This document shows positions 9,201 through 17,447 of a stretch of DNA of 64,000 nucleotides, piece after piece. Position 1 is the first letter of the stretch, and every line of letters begins with the position of its first letter. Source of the DNA: 13-2-20CM-66-19 sp036273735 (lineage in GTDB: Bacteria > Pseudomonadota > Gammaproteobacteria > Steroidobacterales > Steroidobacteraceae); assembly GCA_036273735.1 (NCBI GenBank), contig DASUHA010000114.1, forward strand, positions 53,023-117,022, in the 5' to 3' direction. The notes beneath the pieces were generated by a model. It worked only from the letters and a program-made list of their open reading frames with translations. It searched no databases and had not been told where the DNA came from. The position numbers and the translations under genes were made by a program.

Positions 9201-9408
9201 AGACGCCGCCGCCTGCCGTGCCCATGTAAAAGACATTGGGCTCGTCCGGGATGCCGGCCACCGTGGTGACCCGCCCGCCGGTATAAGGGCCCACGCTGCG
9301 CCATTTGAGCGCACTCGTGAGCTTGCCCGTTGGCACCGTGTCTGCGAATGCGACGGGCAGTGCCAGGGACAGACAGGAAAGCAGCACAAAGCAGCGTCCT
9401 TTGAACAT
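6253..9408 (-). CDS. Exported sortilin/VPS10-like BNR-repeat beta-propeller protein
   Basis: A 1051-residue protein with a Sec signal peptide (MFKGRCFVLLSCLSLALPVAFA). Nearly the whole length is built of Asp-box/BNR repeats of the type S-x-D-x-G-x-x-W: STDGGRKW, TTDGGKTW, STDGGENW, SDDAGRSW, SQNGGKSW, TTDEGIHW, TTDAGAHW, TTDYGKHW and SVDGGAEW. These form one or two beta-propellers like sortilin or exo-sialidase-type domains. The last ~250 residues, after a PRGPGG linker, form a separate region ending in a helical segment (ELQQRFELLMQIQDALNRLDTNL). Related proteins are often annotated as glycosyl hydrolases, but no catalytic residues can be assigned here. The gene stands alone and converges on the RIO kinase gene. 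Confidence 0.85.
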   Translation of the reverse strand: MFKGRCFVLLSCLSLALPVAFADTVPTGKLTSALKWRSVGPYTGGRVTTVAGIPDEPNVFYMGTAGGGVWQTEDYGNTWKSISDRDFKSGSIGAMAIAPSNSKIIYVGTGDSAPRNTVLTGEGMYKSTDGGRKWTYIGLGDTHIISWILVDPHNPDVVYAAALGHLFGPNPDRGVFKTTDGGKTWKKILYVNEDTGAISLAMAPSNPSVLYAGMWQMSRSHWTFSSGGPGSGIYQSTDGGENWTNISHRPGLPGGIFGKVGLAVAPSEPNVVYALIQADYKGQAGGLFRSDDAGRSWKLINNSMDITQRAFYYMTVFVDPRDPNTIYLPNAGVYVSHDAGKKLTALHPPHGDNHVLWINPNNPQLFIEGNDGGATVSQNGGKSWSSEDNQPTGQFYHANLDDQFPFHIYGAQQDRSSVEAPSALPAGTIPPVWKAIQGGEMSWVVPTPGRSWVTYGSGYYSMEWKEDRRTGLVTNVSPWPAYKFGLAGSLIKYRYGWNHHPVVFAPGNPNELLMGANVLLETTDEGIHWKPISPDLTRNDKSKQLRPGGPISADVTGEEMFDTISSIAFSPLTDETIWTGSDDGLVHVTTDAGAHWSEVRPPKLPTWSTITCIEPSHTDQGTAYVSASRFDWDDFHPYVYKTTDYGKHWTQITAGLPQDQYVESVREDPNEPNLIVAGTSSTVYFSVDGGAEWQPLTLELPAVRVNDVEIQPQQNAVVLATFGRGFYVLDNLQFLEQLGAAKVATDAPYLFKPQQGWLVTRRTGGFGPRGPGGENLAPGVTVFFQVPADYDGKTPMKLTFAGATGKLVQSFTLHRKVKTKPAPPSENPAVARRESQEKATAVEPGMNHFQWDLAYADAVDVKGIYNSFFAAAPPVGPEVMPGTYYATLTYGHVTQKQPFEVRLDPTSKTTQAELQQRFELLMQIQDALNRLDTNLNQAIDARDTLEKAVAGKGVSGKEAQRALDHLNRDIDALVDLKIQSGEGALVYPGRLRAWLTSIAGQVRMAFVPPTPAMVEVADGYINDAAAGVSRLHSDVAAANSVVNHRRVAARD

Positions 9409-9632
9409 GGCTGGTGGCCCCTCTTTATGAATTGGTCTCAGCTGAGACTAGCCAGCTTCGTTCATCAGGATAGCATCGTGCCGCTGCGTTCTATGGACCA
9501 AAACATTTCGGTTCGTCGCGCAAACGGAGGACACATTGCGCGGTAGACGAAAGAAAAAGACTGTTTTGCGCTAACGCGCTCCCGTTTTGCGACGACCGCA
9601 CCGTCAGCGTCTCATCGGCGCAGCTTCGCCGA
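9409..9632. other. Intergenic region, no gene seen
   Basis: A 224-bp gap upstream of the propeller gene and downstream of the molybdenum hydroxylase. It should carry the propeller promoter. GTTTTGCG occurs twice near 9561-9600, but no convincing hairpin terminator or operator was found. Confidence 0.4.
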
Positions 9633-11921
9633 TCAGACTCGAGCGTTCGAGCCGTCCTTCGCGCCGAGCGAGAGTGCGATCGATGGCGTCATTGCCGCCC
9701 TGATGCGATCGGCGGTGAGCGGCAGCTCGCGTATGCGGACCTGCACCGCATCCGCCACGGCATTGGCCAGCGCCGCGGCCGCAGGACCCTGGGCAGCCTC
9801 GCCAGTCCCGAGGAACGGGTGGCCCGGACGATTGAGCACCTCGACTTCGATGGAGCGCGGAACGTCCTTGAAGTGAAGAATGGGATAGCTCGCCCAATCG
9901 CGGCTTGTGATGTGCATGCGGTCGAACTTCACCGACTCGAAAAGACTCCAGCTCAGTGCCTGAAGAATTCCGCCTTCGATCTGGTTACGGATTCCGTCGG
10001 GATTGACCGCCTCGCCGCTGTCAACGGCAGCGACCACGCGCAATACCCGCACGGTCCCATCGCTGCGATCGACGCTGACTTCGATGGCTGCCGCGAGATA
10101 CGCCGCGAGATTCTTGTACCGTGCGAACGCGAATCCCTTGCCCCGGCCGTCGAGACGACGATACTTCCTCCAGCCGAAGCGCTCTGCGGCAGTGCGGATC
10201 ACCGCTACGGCACGCGGATCATCGAGATGCCGCACCCTCAGGTCGATCGGATCGACCCGCCCCGCGCGCGCGAGCTCATCCAGAAAGCTTTCAATGGCGA
10301 ACACGTTGAGATGAGCCCCGAGCGATCGCAGCGCCGAGACTCTGAGAGGCATCGGCGGAATGAAGCGGTAGTTCACCTTCAGGTCCGCTATCCGATAGAG
10401 CGGCAGCGCATTGCGATCGCCACCGCCCGCCGGCAGTGGGATCGGCTCGGGCGCAGAAGGACCGAGGCGCCGCTCGAGGAACCAACTTGGCATCAGCGCA
10501 CGGGCTCCGCCGGGACGGGTGGAGTGGGTGTTGCTCGAGACTTGGTACTCCCACCGTGCGATGTTGCCCCGTTCATCGAGCGTGCCGCGCACGCGCGCCA
10601 GCATCGCCGGCCCGTACGGCTCCCACAGGTGCTCATCGCTGCGCATCCACTGCACCCGTACGGGACGCCCCGGCAGCTTCAGCGCAATGATCGTCGCGTC
10701 GGCGGCTGCATCATCGGCCCCGTTGTGCCCATAACAGCCGGATCCTTCCACTTGAATGCACCGCACACGCTGCGCAGGCAGCCCACTGAGCTCGGCGAGC
10801 GCGTTGCGAAGCGGATAGACTCCCTGACTATGCGTCCACACCGTGAGCGCACCGCGATCGAAGAGCGCGATCGCACACGAGGGGCCGATGGACCCGTGCA
10901 TCAGATAGCCGCGACGATACTCCGCCTCGAGCGTCCGTCCTCCATGTGAGCCATGCACACCATCCGCCGCGTCTCGCGCCGCGACCGGCACATTGCGCGA
11001 AGGCCATTCGGCCAGCTCCTCGAAGAGCCTGCTCTGCTGCGGAAGGCTCCCTTTCTCTTCCCAGCGCGCAGCGCGGGCGAGCGCCTCCATGGCGATAATG
11101 GCCTGATACTCGCGCTGAGCCGCCACGGCGAGATAACTGCCGTCGCGCACGACAGCCAAAACTCCTGGAAGTCGCAGTACCGAAGCGTCGTCGACCGACC
11201 GCAGCCGTGCTTCGTAGCTTGGCGGACGCACGACCCGCGCGTGCACCATGCCCACAGGGCGCAGGTCCTGTATGAATACCGCCTCACCCAATACCTTCGC
11301 CGGGATGTCGATGCGCGGCCAGGAGCGTCCCATCACCCGGCGGTGCGCCGGATCCCCGAGCGGTGAGCCCGGCTCAGCGCTGACGTGCAGGGTGCGGTCT
11401 GAGACGAGGCTCGCATACGCGATACGCCGCCCGTCGGGAGCGACGACGGCGCCCCGCTCGGCCTGCAGTCTTGCCCGCTCTTGCCGCAGACGCTCGGCGG
11501 CAATGCCGAGCAGGATTTCACGCGCCTGCGCCGCCGCATTCATGATCGCGGTGCCGCTGTCCTGCATGGAGTGGCTGCCGGCCGTGTACCCCTCGTTCGG
11601 CGTGCGTGCGGTGTCGGCCGCCACGAGCGTAATGGCGGCCGGCTCGACGGCAAGCTCCTCGGCAACCAGCTGGATCAGCGCGGTCTGAATACCCTGCCCC
11701 AGCTCCGCCTTGCCGGTGAAGACGGTGATGCCACGCGCATCGATCCGCAACCATGAGTCGAGCATCGGACTGGATCCGAGGCTTCCCGGTAGCGCGGCGT
11801 CCGCGCCGCGGCGGCGGCGCTGCGCGCGGGCAGACAGCGGGCCGAGCGCGAAACTCACGATCAACGCTCCTCCTCCCGACAGGATTGCTCGCCGCGATAC
11901 CGACATGTCAGGAGCGCTCAT
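9633..11921 (-). CDS. Molybdopterin-binding large subunit, xanthine oxidase family (IorB-like)
   Basis: A 762-residue aldehyde/isoquinoline oxidoreductase-type subunit. The N-terminus carries a twin-arginine signal (SVSRRAILSGGGALIVSFALG), so the folded cofactor-loaded enzyme would be exported. Family motifs include GQGIQTALIQLVAEEL, the molybdopterin-binding GSGCYGHNGADDAAADA, and the C-terminal FLGTGEAAQGPAAAALANAV, whose glutamate is the catalytic base. It lacks the FAD domain, so electrons must leave through the partner [2Fe-2S] subunit, probably to a cytochrome or quinone. The start ATG shares one base with the stop of the small-subunit gene, meaning tight coupling. The substrate is probably an N-heterocycle or aldehyde but cannot be fixed. 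Confidence 0.9.
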   Translation of the reverse strand: MSAPDMSVSRRAILSGGGALIVSFALGPLSARAQRRRRGADAALPGSLGSSPMLDSWLRIDARGITVFTGKAELGQGIQTALIQLVAEELAVEPAAITLVAADTARTPNEGYTAGSHSMQDSGTAIMNAAAQAREILLGIAAERLRQERARLQAERGAVVAPDGRRIAYASLVSDRTLHVSAEPGSPLGDPAHRRVMGRSWPRIDIPAKVLGEAVFIQDLRPVGMVHARVVRPPSYEARLRSVDDASVLRLPGVLAVVRDGSYLAVAAQREYQAIIAMEALARAARWEEKGSLPQQSRLFEELAEWPSRNVPVAARDAADGVHGSHGGRTLEAEYRRGYLMHGSIGPSCAIALFDRGALTVWTHSQGVYPLRNALAELSGLPAQRVRCIQVEGSGCYGHNGADDAAADATIIALKLPGRPVRVQWMRSDEHLWEPYGPAMLARVRGTLDERGNIARWEYQVSSNTHSTRPGGARALMPSWFLERRLGPSAPEPIPLPAGGGDRNALPLYRIADLKVNYRFIPPMPLRVSALRSLGAHLNVFAIESFLDELARAGRVDPIDLRVRHLDDPRAVAVIRTAAERFGWRKYRRLDGRGKGFAFARYKNLAAYLAAAIEVSVDRSDGTVRVLRVVAAVDSGEAVNPDGIRNQIEGGILQALSWSLFESVKFDRMHITSRDWASYPILHFKDVPRSIEVEVLNRPGHPFLGTGEAAQGPAAAALANAVADAVQVRIRELPLTADRIRAAMTPSIALSLGAKDGSNARV

Positions 11922-12424
11922 CAGCCGCCGCGTGCACCGACGCTCGAGGCGGCATCAGCCTTGGCCGCTTGCCTCGCGCGGACTGCACGTCGCACCGCGT
12001 TGAGAATCCGGGAATGCGTACCGCAGCGGCACAGGTTGGGCTCCAGCGCCGCCCGGATCTCATCATCAGTCGGGGATGCGGAGCGCCCGACCAGCGCCTG
12101 CGCCCGCATGATCATGCCGGCAATGCAGTACCCGCACTGCGCCGCCTGCTCGTCGATGAATGCCTGCTGCATGACTCCCGGGTGTTGCCGGGTACCCAGT
12201 CCTTCAACGGTGGTGACGCGGCGACCGGCGATGTCAGCAATCGGTGTTTGGCAGGAGAAGACCGCAGCATCGTCCACCATGACGGTACAGGCCCCACATT
12301 GTCCGAGGCCGCACCCAAACTTCGCGCCGTTGAGCTGCAGCGTCCCGCGCAGCACGTACAGCAAAGGCGTACCGGGATCATCATCGACTGCAACGGCTCG
12401 GCCGTTTACGAGCAAAGAGATCAT
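11921..12424 (-). CDS. [2Fe-2S] small subunit of molybdenum hydroxylase (IorA-like)
   Basis: A 167-residue iron-sulfur subunit with the two-cluster pattern of the xanthine oxidase family: a plant-ferredoxin-type cluster (CGLGQCGACTV and a later Cys in AVFSCQTP) and a helical second cluster (QCGYCIAGM and NLCRCGTH). It passes electrons from the molybdenum centre of the downstream subunit. I chose ATG 12424 (MISLLVNGRAV) because AGGTGGG lies just upstream and the family starts at this point; the longer open frame adds 54 residues unlike the family. No maturation factor (XdhC type) gene is nearby. An AraC regulator is divergent. Confidence 0.92.
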   Translation of the reverse strand: MISLLVNGRAVAVDDDPGTPLLYVLRGTLQLNGAKFGCGLGQCGACTVMVDDAAVFSCQTPIADIAGRRVTTVEGLGTRQHPGVMQQAFIDEQAAQCGYCIAGMIMRAQALVGRSASPTDDEIRAALEPNLCRCGTHSRILNAVRRAVRARQAAKADAASSVGARGG

Positions 12425-12536
12425 CACCCACCTGTGCATCCCCAGGGATTGCGCCCAAAAGTATGCGCGCCGCCGCGCGCACCTGTGAAGCGGGACCCCG
12501 TACGGCGATGTGTCCGCGGTCAAGAGAGAGCTCGAG

Positions 12537-12542
12537 TTGACA
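12537..12542 (+). promoter_or_regulatory. Candidate -35 element before AraC gene
   Basis: A perfect TTGACA lies 42 bp before the ATG at 12585. The -10 expected 17 bp later (GACTCT) is poor, so an activator may be needed. If used, it rules out the GTG at 12510 as the start of the AraC protein. Confidence 0.35.
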
Positions 12543-12584
12543 TCCCTATCGAGACCGGAGACTCTCGCAGCCGAGACAATTGCC

Positions 12585-13439
12585 ATGAATACTCTCGCGT
12601 GTGGCTGCCCGACTTCCTCACAGGTGAGCCGTCATGCGGGCGAGTTCGGATTCCGCTGCAGCGTGAATCTTCCGAGCTGCGGCATGGGCGCGCATCATCA
12701 TCCGGAGCCGCGCATCGTCTTCCCGCTGCAATTCGGGTTCGACACCCGGTTTGGAACGAGGGCGATGCGGGTGGACGAGGCTGCTGCCGTGTTTCGGCCG
12801 GCTGGGGAAGAGCATGAAGACCGGTATCGCCTTCCTACGACATGCCTCTCGCTGCTCCTCCCGGGCAACGGTCCTGCAGCCTACCTGCGCGAGCCGTTCA
12901 TGATGCGGGACGTTTCGTTCCGCAGCCTGGCCGAAGCGTTGCGCCGGGAGATTGTCATCGCCGATGCGGCCAGCCCGTTGGTGATGGAGGGCCTGGCGTT
13001 GCTCGCAAGCTCCCGAATCCTCCATCAGGCTCCTCTGTGGGACAACGGAATGCCGCGCTGGATCGATGTCGTGAGAGAACGGGTGCAAGCCGAGTACCTC
13101 AGCCCGCCCAGCCTCGCGGATCTGGGCCGGATGGTGCAGAGAGACGCCGCATATGTAGCCGCAACCTTCAAGCGGATCTATGGCAAGTCAGTGGGCACCT
13201 ATATCAGGCATCTTCGCCTGTGGCAGGCGCGCCGCTGTCTGCAGACCGAGCCAGGGTGTTCCCTGGCGGAAATAGCGCAGCGCTGCGGATTTGCCGATCA
13301 GAGCCACTTCAACCGTCAATTCAGACGCCTGTTCGCACTGACCCCGCTCGAGTACCTGGAGCGTCATGGCGCGGGGCCGGCAGCGCATCGTTCAGGGCGG
13401 CGTAGAGGCGTTCGAGGACATCCGCGCGCCGGCCGATGA
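12585..13439 (+). CDS. AraC-family transcriptional regulator
   Basis: A 284-residue regulator. The N-terminal half (HHHPEPRIVFPLQFGFDTRFG...AVFRPAGEEHEDRY) looks like a cupin-type sensor domain. The C-terminal ~100 residues are an AraC double helix-turn-helix: SLADLGRMVQRDAAYVAATFKRIYGKSVGTYIRHLRL, then SLAEIAQRCGFADQSHFNRQFRRLFALTPLEY. It is divergent from the molybdenum hydroxylase pair and is a natural candidate for its regulator. The start is uncertain: ATG 12585 or GTG 12510; I prefer the ATG because a TTGACA lies between them. The 3' end runs 119 bp into the convergent M3 peptidase gene, and the last ~25 residues look unlike the family. Confidence 0.85.
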   Translation: MNTLACGCPTSSQVSRHAGEFGFRCSVNLPSCGMGAHHHPEPRIVFPLQFGFDTRFGTRAMRVDEAAAVFRPAGEEHEDRYRLPTTCLSLLLPGNGPAAYLREPFMMRDVSFRSLAEALRREIVIADAASPLVMEGLALLASSRILHQAPLWDNGMPRWIDVVRERVQAEYLSPPSLADLGRMVQRDAAYVAATFKRIYGKSVGTYIRHLRLWQARRCLQTEPGCSLAEIAQRCGFADQSHFNRQFRRLFALTPLEYLERHGAGPAAHRSGRRRGVRGHPRAGR

Positions 13440-15210
13440 GCTGGGCAGCGTCCTTCACCAACGCTGCGGGGGCCTCGAGGTCTATCCCGAGAAACGTTTT
13501 CTCCAGCTCCTGCGGTGTGGCGCTGAAACCGTTCCGCAGAAGGGCGAGGTACCGGGGCGCGAATCCCTTGGGGTCGCGCTCGAATTGGCGCATGTATTCG
13601 AGCGCGAGCAGTCCCGCGAAGAGGTAGTTCACATCGTAGTTGGGATCGGTGAAGTACAAGCGGTCGTGAGCCCAATACACCCTCATTCGTGGGTCGAGGG
13701 CCGGCCTGGGCATGTATCGGCGAAACACCCACAGGGTCAGCGCATCGAGATCCGCCGCATCATGCAGCTTGCCGCGCTCCGCGGCGGCATACATGGACTG
13801 CTCCAGGTCCGTCTCTCTTGCAGACCCCCACACCTCGAACGTGGCGTCATCCAGGAACCGGTTGAGATAATAGGCACGGGCTGCGGGAGAGCGAGCCGTC
13901 CGGTACAGGTGGTCGAGGGCGAGAAACCCGTTGAAGATTGCGAAGGACTCGAAGATGAATTTCGGTCCCTCGTTGTACACCGCCAGCGGCTGGTTCTCGG
14001 CCATGAGCTGCCGATGTACCGCATGGCCGGCCTCATGGGCGAGGGCGCGCACGCTGTTGACGTCGCCGGTGTAGGAGCCGTAGAAAAGACCGGAAGTAAC
14101 CCCGGCATAGCCCAGCGAAAACCCGGCGCGGTCACAGGTCTCGGCGCGGCACCACTCCAGGCGACCGCTGAAGGGATCGAAGAGGCGGGCAAACTGCCCC
14201 GCGTACGCGGCACCCATGGGCTGCTCGGATGCGAGAATGAGCCGCAGCGCATCCGGAAAAGGCACTCGCGCCGGCCGGTAGGTATCTGCCCGGTCGAGAT
14301 CCCACGCATGCAGCGCAGCCGGTACGACGTGCAGGCGCCGGGACGCAGCGGCCACGAGCACCGCGATGTAGCGCTCGTACCCATCCGATCCACGCACGGC
14401 CGCGAGCGCACCGTTCACCTCGGAAGTCGTGAGCTGATCGCGGGAATAGGCGGCTGCCGGGGCACCTTCGAACCCCTGCAGCCGGGCTTCGCCCTCATGC
14501 AGCCTGAGGATCGGGACCAGCAGGGAGGCAAACCTGTCTTCATTCTCGAGGTACGGTTTCCATCGCGCGGCAAACGCCGCGGCGCCCGTACTCGGCTGAC
14601 TGGCGGCTACGGGCGGGAGGTGATCGGCCAATGACTTGTAGGAACCGGTGAGGCTCTCCAAAACCGGAGCGGTGAGCAGTGCGCCGGCGGCCGCGCATGG
14701 AGTCTCGTGAGCCGTGCGCGCAACGTTGGAATCAATGAAATAGCGATATGCCCCGAGTGAGGTATCACTGGCGAGGTACCGATGCAAGCTGCCGGCACCG
14801 ATCTGCGTGAGCATGCTCCGCGCGGTCGACTCCAACTTCGCAATGGCGGTCTGCAGCGTGTCGTCCGCCGCCGCGTCCGCGTGATCGTTGGTGTCCTCCT
14901 CGGAGCGCAGATAGACATAGAGGTCGTGCCGATTCAATCGTTTGCTCAGGGAATCGTAGGCCGTGAGCCAGCGGGCGAGCGCGGGGGGCGTATCGAGCGA
15001 TGACGCCGGTTGCTTGAGGAACCCGTGAACCTCGGCCAGCAGCTCGATGCGGCGCGCCTGCTCATCGGCAGGAGCCCGAAAAAGGTAACGCTTCGTATCG
15101 AAGTGATACCCAGACCCGGCGTCGGAGCCGGCGGCAGCCGCAAATGCCCCGACCGGCGTAACAGCCGTGAGTGCTGTGGCTGCCGCGCTGAGAAGTATGA
15201 GGCTCTTCAT
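13321..15210 (-). CDS. Exported M3-family oligoendopeptidase
   Basis: A 629-residue zinc metallopeptidase with an N-terminal signal peptide (MKSLILLSAAATALTAVTPVGAFAAA), placing it in the periplasm. The active site is ALAHEAGHAVH (HExxH with two zinc histidines and the catalytic glutamate), followed 20-25 residues on by FIFESFAIFN, which supplies the third ligand. The body is mostly helical, as in PepF/thimet-type enzymes that cleave short peptides inside a closed cavity. It is monocistronic. Its last ~40 codons overlap the convergent AraC gene; the final residues (ALPAPRHDAPGTRAGSVRTGV) appear to be an extension past the conserved fold. Confidence 0.9.
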   Translation of the reverse strand: MKSLILLSAAATALTAVTPVGAFAAAAGSDAGSGYHFDTKRYLFRAPADEQARRIELLAEVHGFLKQPASSLDTPPALARWLTAYDSLSKRLNRHDLYVYLRSEEDTNDHADAAADDTLQTAIAKLESTARSMLTQIGAGSLHRYLASDTSLGAYRYFIDSNVARTAHETPCAAAGALLTAPVLESLTGSYKSLADHLPPVAASQPSTGAAAFAARWKPYLENEDRFASLLVPILRLHEGEARLQGFEGAPAAAYSRDQLTTSEVNGALAAVRGSDGYERYIAVLVAAASRRLHVVPAALHAWDLDRADTYRPARVPFPDALRLILASEQPMGAAYAGQFARLFDPFSGRLEWCRAETCDRAGFSLGYAGVTSGLFYGSYTGDVNSVRALAHEAGHAVHRQLMAENQPLAVYNEGPKFIFESFAIFNGFLALDHLYRTARSPAARAYYLNRFLDDATFEVWGSARETDLEQSMYAAAERGKLHDAADLDALTLWVFRRYMPRPALDPRMRVYWAHDRLYFTDPNYDVNYLFAGLLALEYMRQFERDPKGFAPRYLALLRNGFSATPQELEKTFLGIDLEAPAALVKDAAQLIGRRADVLERLYAALNDALPAPRHDAPGTRAGSVRTGV

Positions 15211-15350
15211 GGGACGAGCCTAGCGGTGCGGGCCCTGCACCTATAGAACCGGATTTTGATTTCCGGATGAGCCCTGAGCGATTCAGGGAGGGCGCCGCAC
15301 GGATCCGTGGTTGCGCCGGGCCTCAGCGCTGAGCGCCGGTCCCCAGAGCC

Positions 15351-16202
15351 TCAAACCGGCTCATGATTCGCCAACGGAATCCACAGCCTCACGCCGCCCT
15401 CGCCCGTGCGGGTGTCGAAAGTCGGATTCGGCCGCTCGAAGCTCGGCCCCTCCGCGGGTTTGCCGCCATTGGCCGGCAGCCAATCGTTCCAGATCGCCGC
15501 ATAGGTCTGCGGCAGCTCGGAGATGTGTCCGTCGTGGGAAAAAACGGCGTAACTTGCGGGACCTACGGTGAGCCTCACGAGTCCCTCCTCGATGTCTGTG
15601 AAGCGTGAGACCTCCACGGCGCACGTATAGCGAAGCTCGGTGGCGCCATCACTGCTGCTCGTGACGATGCCGAGCGGGATCTGTTGGCTCTTGTGCCCGA
15701 TCTTCGGATAGAACTCCGCCATGAAGCGGCCCCATTGCTTCGGAATATGCGCAGTCTCACCAAAGTCGAACGGTTCACCGAGTCCGACGAATTTCAGCTC
15801 GCCGGCCCGCTCGAAGGTCGGCGCCGCAAGCTTCGCACGGCGTGCCTCGATGAAGCGGATCGCATCCAGGCGCGCGAGATCCACCACCGATTCGGCTCGC
15901 CGGATCTCTTCCGGAGTCCTGCCGAAGTAAGCCTTGAAGGCACGCGTGAAGCCTTCGTGCGAGTCATAGCCGGAGTCGAGCGCTACCTCCATGATGCCGG
16001 TGGCCCCCGAGGCCAGCGCGTACGCCGACTCGGTGAGGCGGCGCCTGCGGACGTATTCCATGACGGCAACGCCCGTGGCCTCGCCGAATGCATGGGCAAG
16101 GTGAAAGCGCGACACGCCGCAGGCCTCCGCGATGCCGCCGAGCGAGAGATCGCGGTGCAGATTGCGCTCGATCATGAACAGCGCGCGGTTGACCAGCGAC
16201 AT
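15351..16202 (-). CDS. AraC-family regulator with GyrI-like effector domain
   Basis: A 283-residue regulator with its DNA-binding domain first (MSLVNRALFMIERNLHRDLSLGGIAEACGVSRFHLAHAFGEATG..., with the second helix-turn-helix in GIMEVALDSGYDSHEGFTRAFKAYFGRTPEE). It is followed by a GyrI/Rob-type small-molecule binding domain (PTFERAGELKFVGLGEPFDFGET...GPASYAVFSHDGHISELPQTYAAIWNDWLP). This is the architecture of Rob and SoxS-like stress regulators that bind drugs or lipophilic ligands. ATG 16202 is preceded by a strong CGGAGGAG. It diverges from the DUF899 gene across 313 bp. A GCCAAT-N8-ATTGGC repeat in its leader may be an operator. Confidence 0.92.
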   Translation of the reverse strand: MSLVNRALFMIERNLHRDLSLGGIAEACGVSRFHLAHAFGEATGVAVMEYVRRRRLTESAYALASGATGIMEVALDSGYDSHEGFTRAFKAYFGRTPEEIRRAESVVDLARLDAIRFIEARRAKLAAPTFERAGELKFVGLGEPFDFGETAHIPKQWGRFMAEFYPKIGHKSQQIPLGIVTSSSDGATELRYTCAVEVSRFTDIEEGLVRLTVGPASYAVFSHDGHISELPQTYAAIWNDWLPANGGKPAEGPSFERPNPTFDTRTGEGGVRLWIPLANHEPV

Positions 16203-16515
16203 CGTGAATCTCCTCCGTTCTGGGGCCAATGTAATGGGATTGGCTCCCACGCGCTTGACCGGGATTGCGGTGTCTCCAATGCGATGCCCGCGCCTCAGGA
16301 TCGAGCGAGTGCCGTATTCGGCAAAAAGTGGCTGTTCCCTTGGGCGCTGCGGCGACCTCTCTTTTCCATGGCAATGCTGCAGATCCGATCCCAGCGCCGC
16401 GCGTGCCATAGCCAAAAAATCGCGGCACATTTGTTACTCACGCCAATCGCTGGCCCGTGCCACGCTCTCTTCCACACGTGCAGGGCACGCCACCTCTTCG
16501 AATCAGGAGACCGAC
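16203..16515. other. Divergent intergenic region
   Basis: 313 bp between the AraC/GyrI-type regulator and the DUF899 gene. It must hold both promoters. Besides the inverted repeat at 16225-16244, I see only a loose GTGCC...GGCAC repeat near 16410-16432 and no gene. Confidence 0.4.
16225..16244. promoter_or_regulatory. Candidate operator in AraC/GyrI-domain regulator leader
   Basis: GCCAAT and ATTGGC form an inverted repeat with an 8-bp spacer, 23-42 bp before the regulator start. The position suits autoregulation. The stem is only 6 bp, so chance is possible. Confidence 0.3.
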
Positions 16516-17325
16516 ATGGCCACGATCGAGAACCCTGGGAAAGATGTGAGCGGCACACCCGCCATGCACTCCCCGCCCGTCGTTTCGGCGGATGCCTGGG
16601 ATGCTGCGCATCGGGAGATCCTCGTGAAGGAGAAGGCTCATATGCGTGCAGGAGACGCTCTTGCCGCCGAACGTCGGCGCATGCCGTGGATGGCGGTCGA
16701 GAGGACGTATGAGTTCGAGGGTCCCCGCGGCAAGGCCAGCCTGCTCGATCTGTTCGAGGGTCGGCGGCAGCTGATCGTTTATCGGGCTTTCTTCGAACCC
16801 GGGGTGTTCGGTTGGCCTGACCACGCCTGCCGTGGCTGCTCTCTGGGCGCGGATCAGGTGAGCCACCTCGCGCACCTGAACGCTCGCAATACCACCCTGG
16901 CGTATGCCTCGCGTGCGCCGCAGGCGGACATCGCGCGTCTCAAGACGCGTATGGACTGGAAGATGCCCTGGTACTCCATCACCGACAGCTTCGATGTGGA
17001 CTTCGGCGTGCACGAATACCACGGTCACAACGTGTTCTTTCGCGATGGCGGGCAGGTCTTCCGCACCTATTTCGTCAACTGGCGCGGCGACGAGGCAATG
17101 GGAACCGTCTGGAGCTACCTCGACATCACGCCGCTCGGGCGGCAGGAGATTTGGGAGGACTCGCCCGAGGGTTACCCGCAGAGCCCGCCGTATAAGTGGT
17201 GGAACTGGCACGATAACTATGGCGCGGAGACTTCGCCCGACCGGAAATGGGAAGCGGTGACCGATGCCGGGGTCGCTGATTTCCGCCAACAGAGCGCGGC
17301 GGCTAAGGCGAGGCATGGCATATGA
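16516..17325 (+). CDS. DUF899 thioredoxin-like protein
   Basis: A 269-residue protein of the DUF899 family, a thioredoxin-fold group of unproven function. The family hallmarks are all present: EKAHMRAGDALAAERRRMPW, YEFEGPRGKASLLDLFEGRRQLIVYRAFFEPGV, HACRGCSLGADQV (CxxC-like pair), and a C-terminal aromatic block SPPYKWWNWHDNY. No signal peptide is present. The ATG at 16516 follows AGGAGA by 5-6 nt. It is divergent from the AraC/GyrI-domain regulator, which makes it a likely target, and it is followed by a DUF2182 membrane protein whose longest open frame would overlap its stop. Confidence 0.9.
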   Translation: MATIENPGKDVSGTPAMHSPPVVSADAWDAAHREILVKEKAHMRAGDALAAERRRMPWMAVERTYEFEGPRGKASLLDLFEGRRQLIVYRAFFEPGVFGWPDHACRGCSLGADQVSHLAHLNARNTTLAYASRAPQADIARLKTRMDWKMPWYSITDSFDVDFGVHEYHGHNVFFRDGGQVFRTYFVNWRGDEAMGTVWSYLDITPLGRQEIWEDSPEGYPQSPPYKWWNWHDNYGAETSPDRKWEAVTDAGVADFRQQSAAAKARHGI

Positions 17326-17447
17326 GAGAAGCTGCGGGCCGACGGACGTCCTATTGCTCAATGGTCGCGCCTGAAGGCCGGTCATTCAGACGAGCTGGGA
17401 ACCGGCGAGCGCTGACATCTGCTCGCCGAGCCAATCGGAGTACGACC

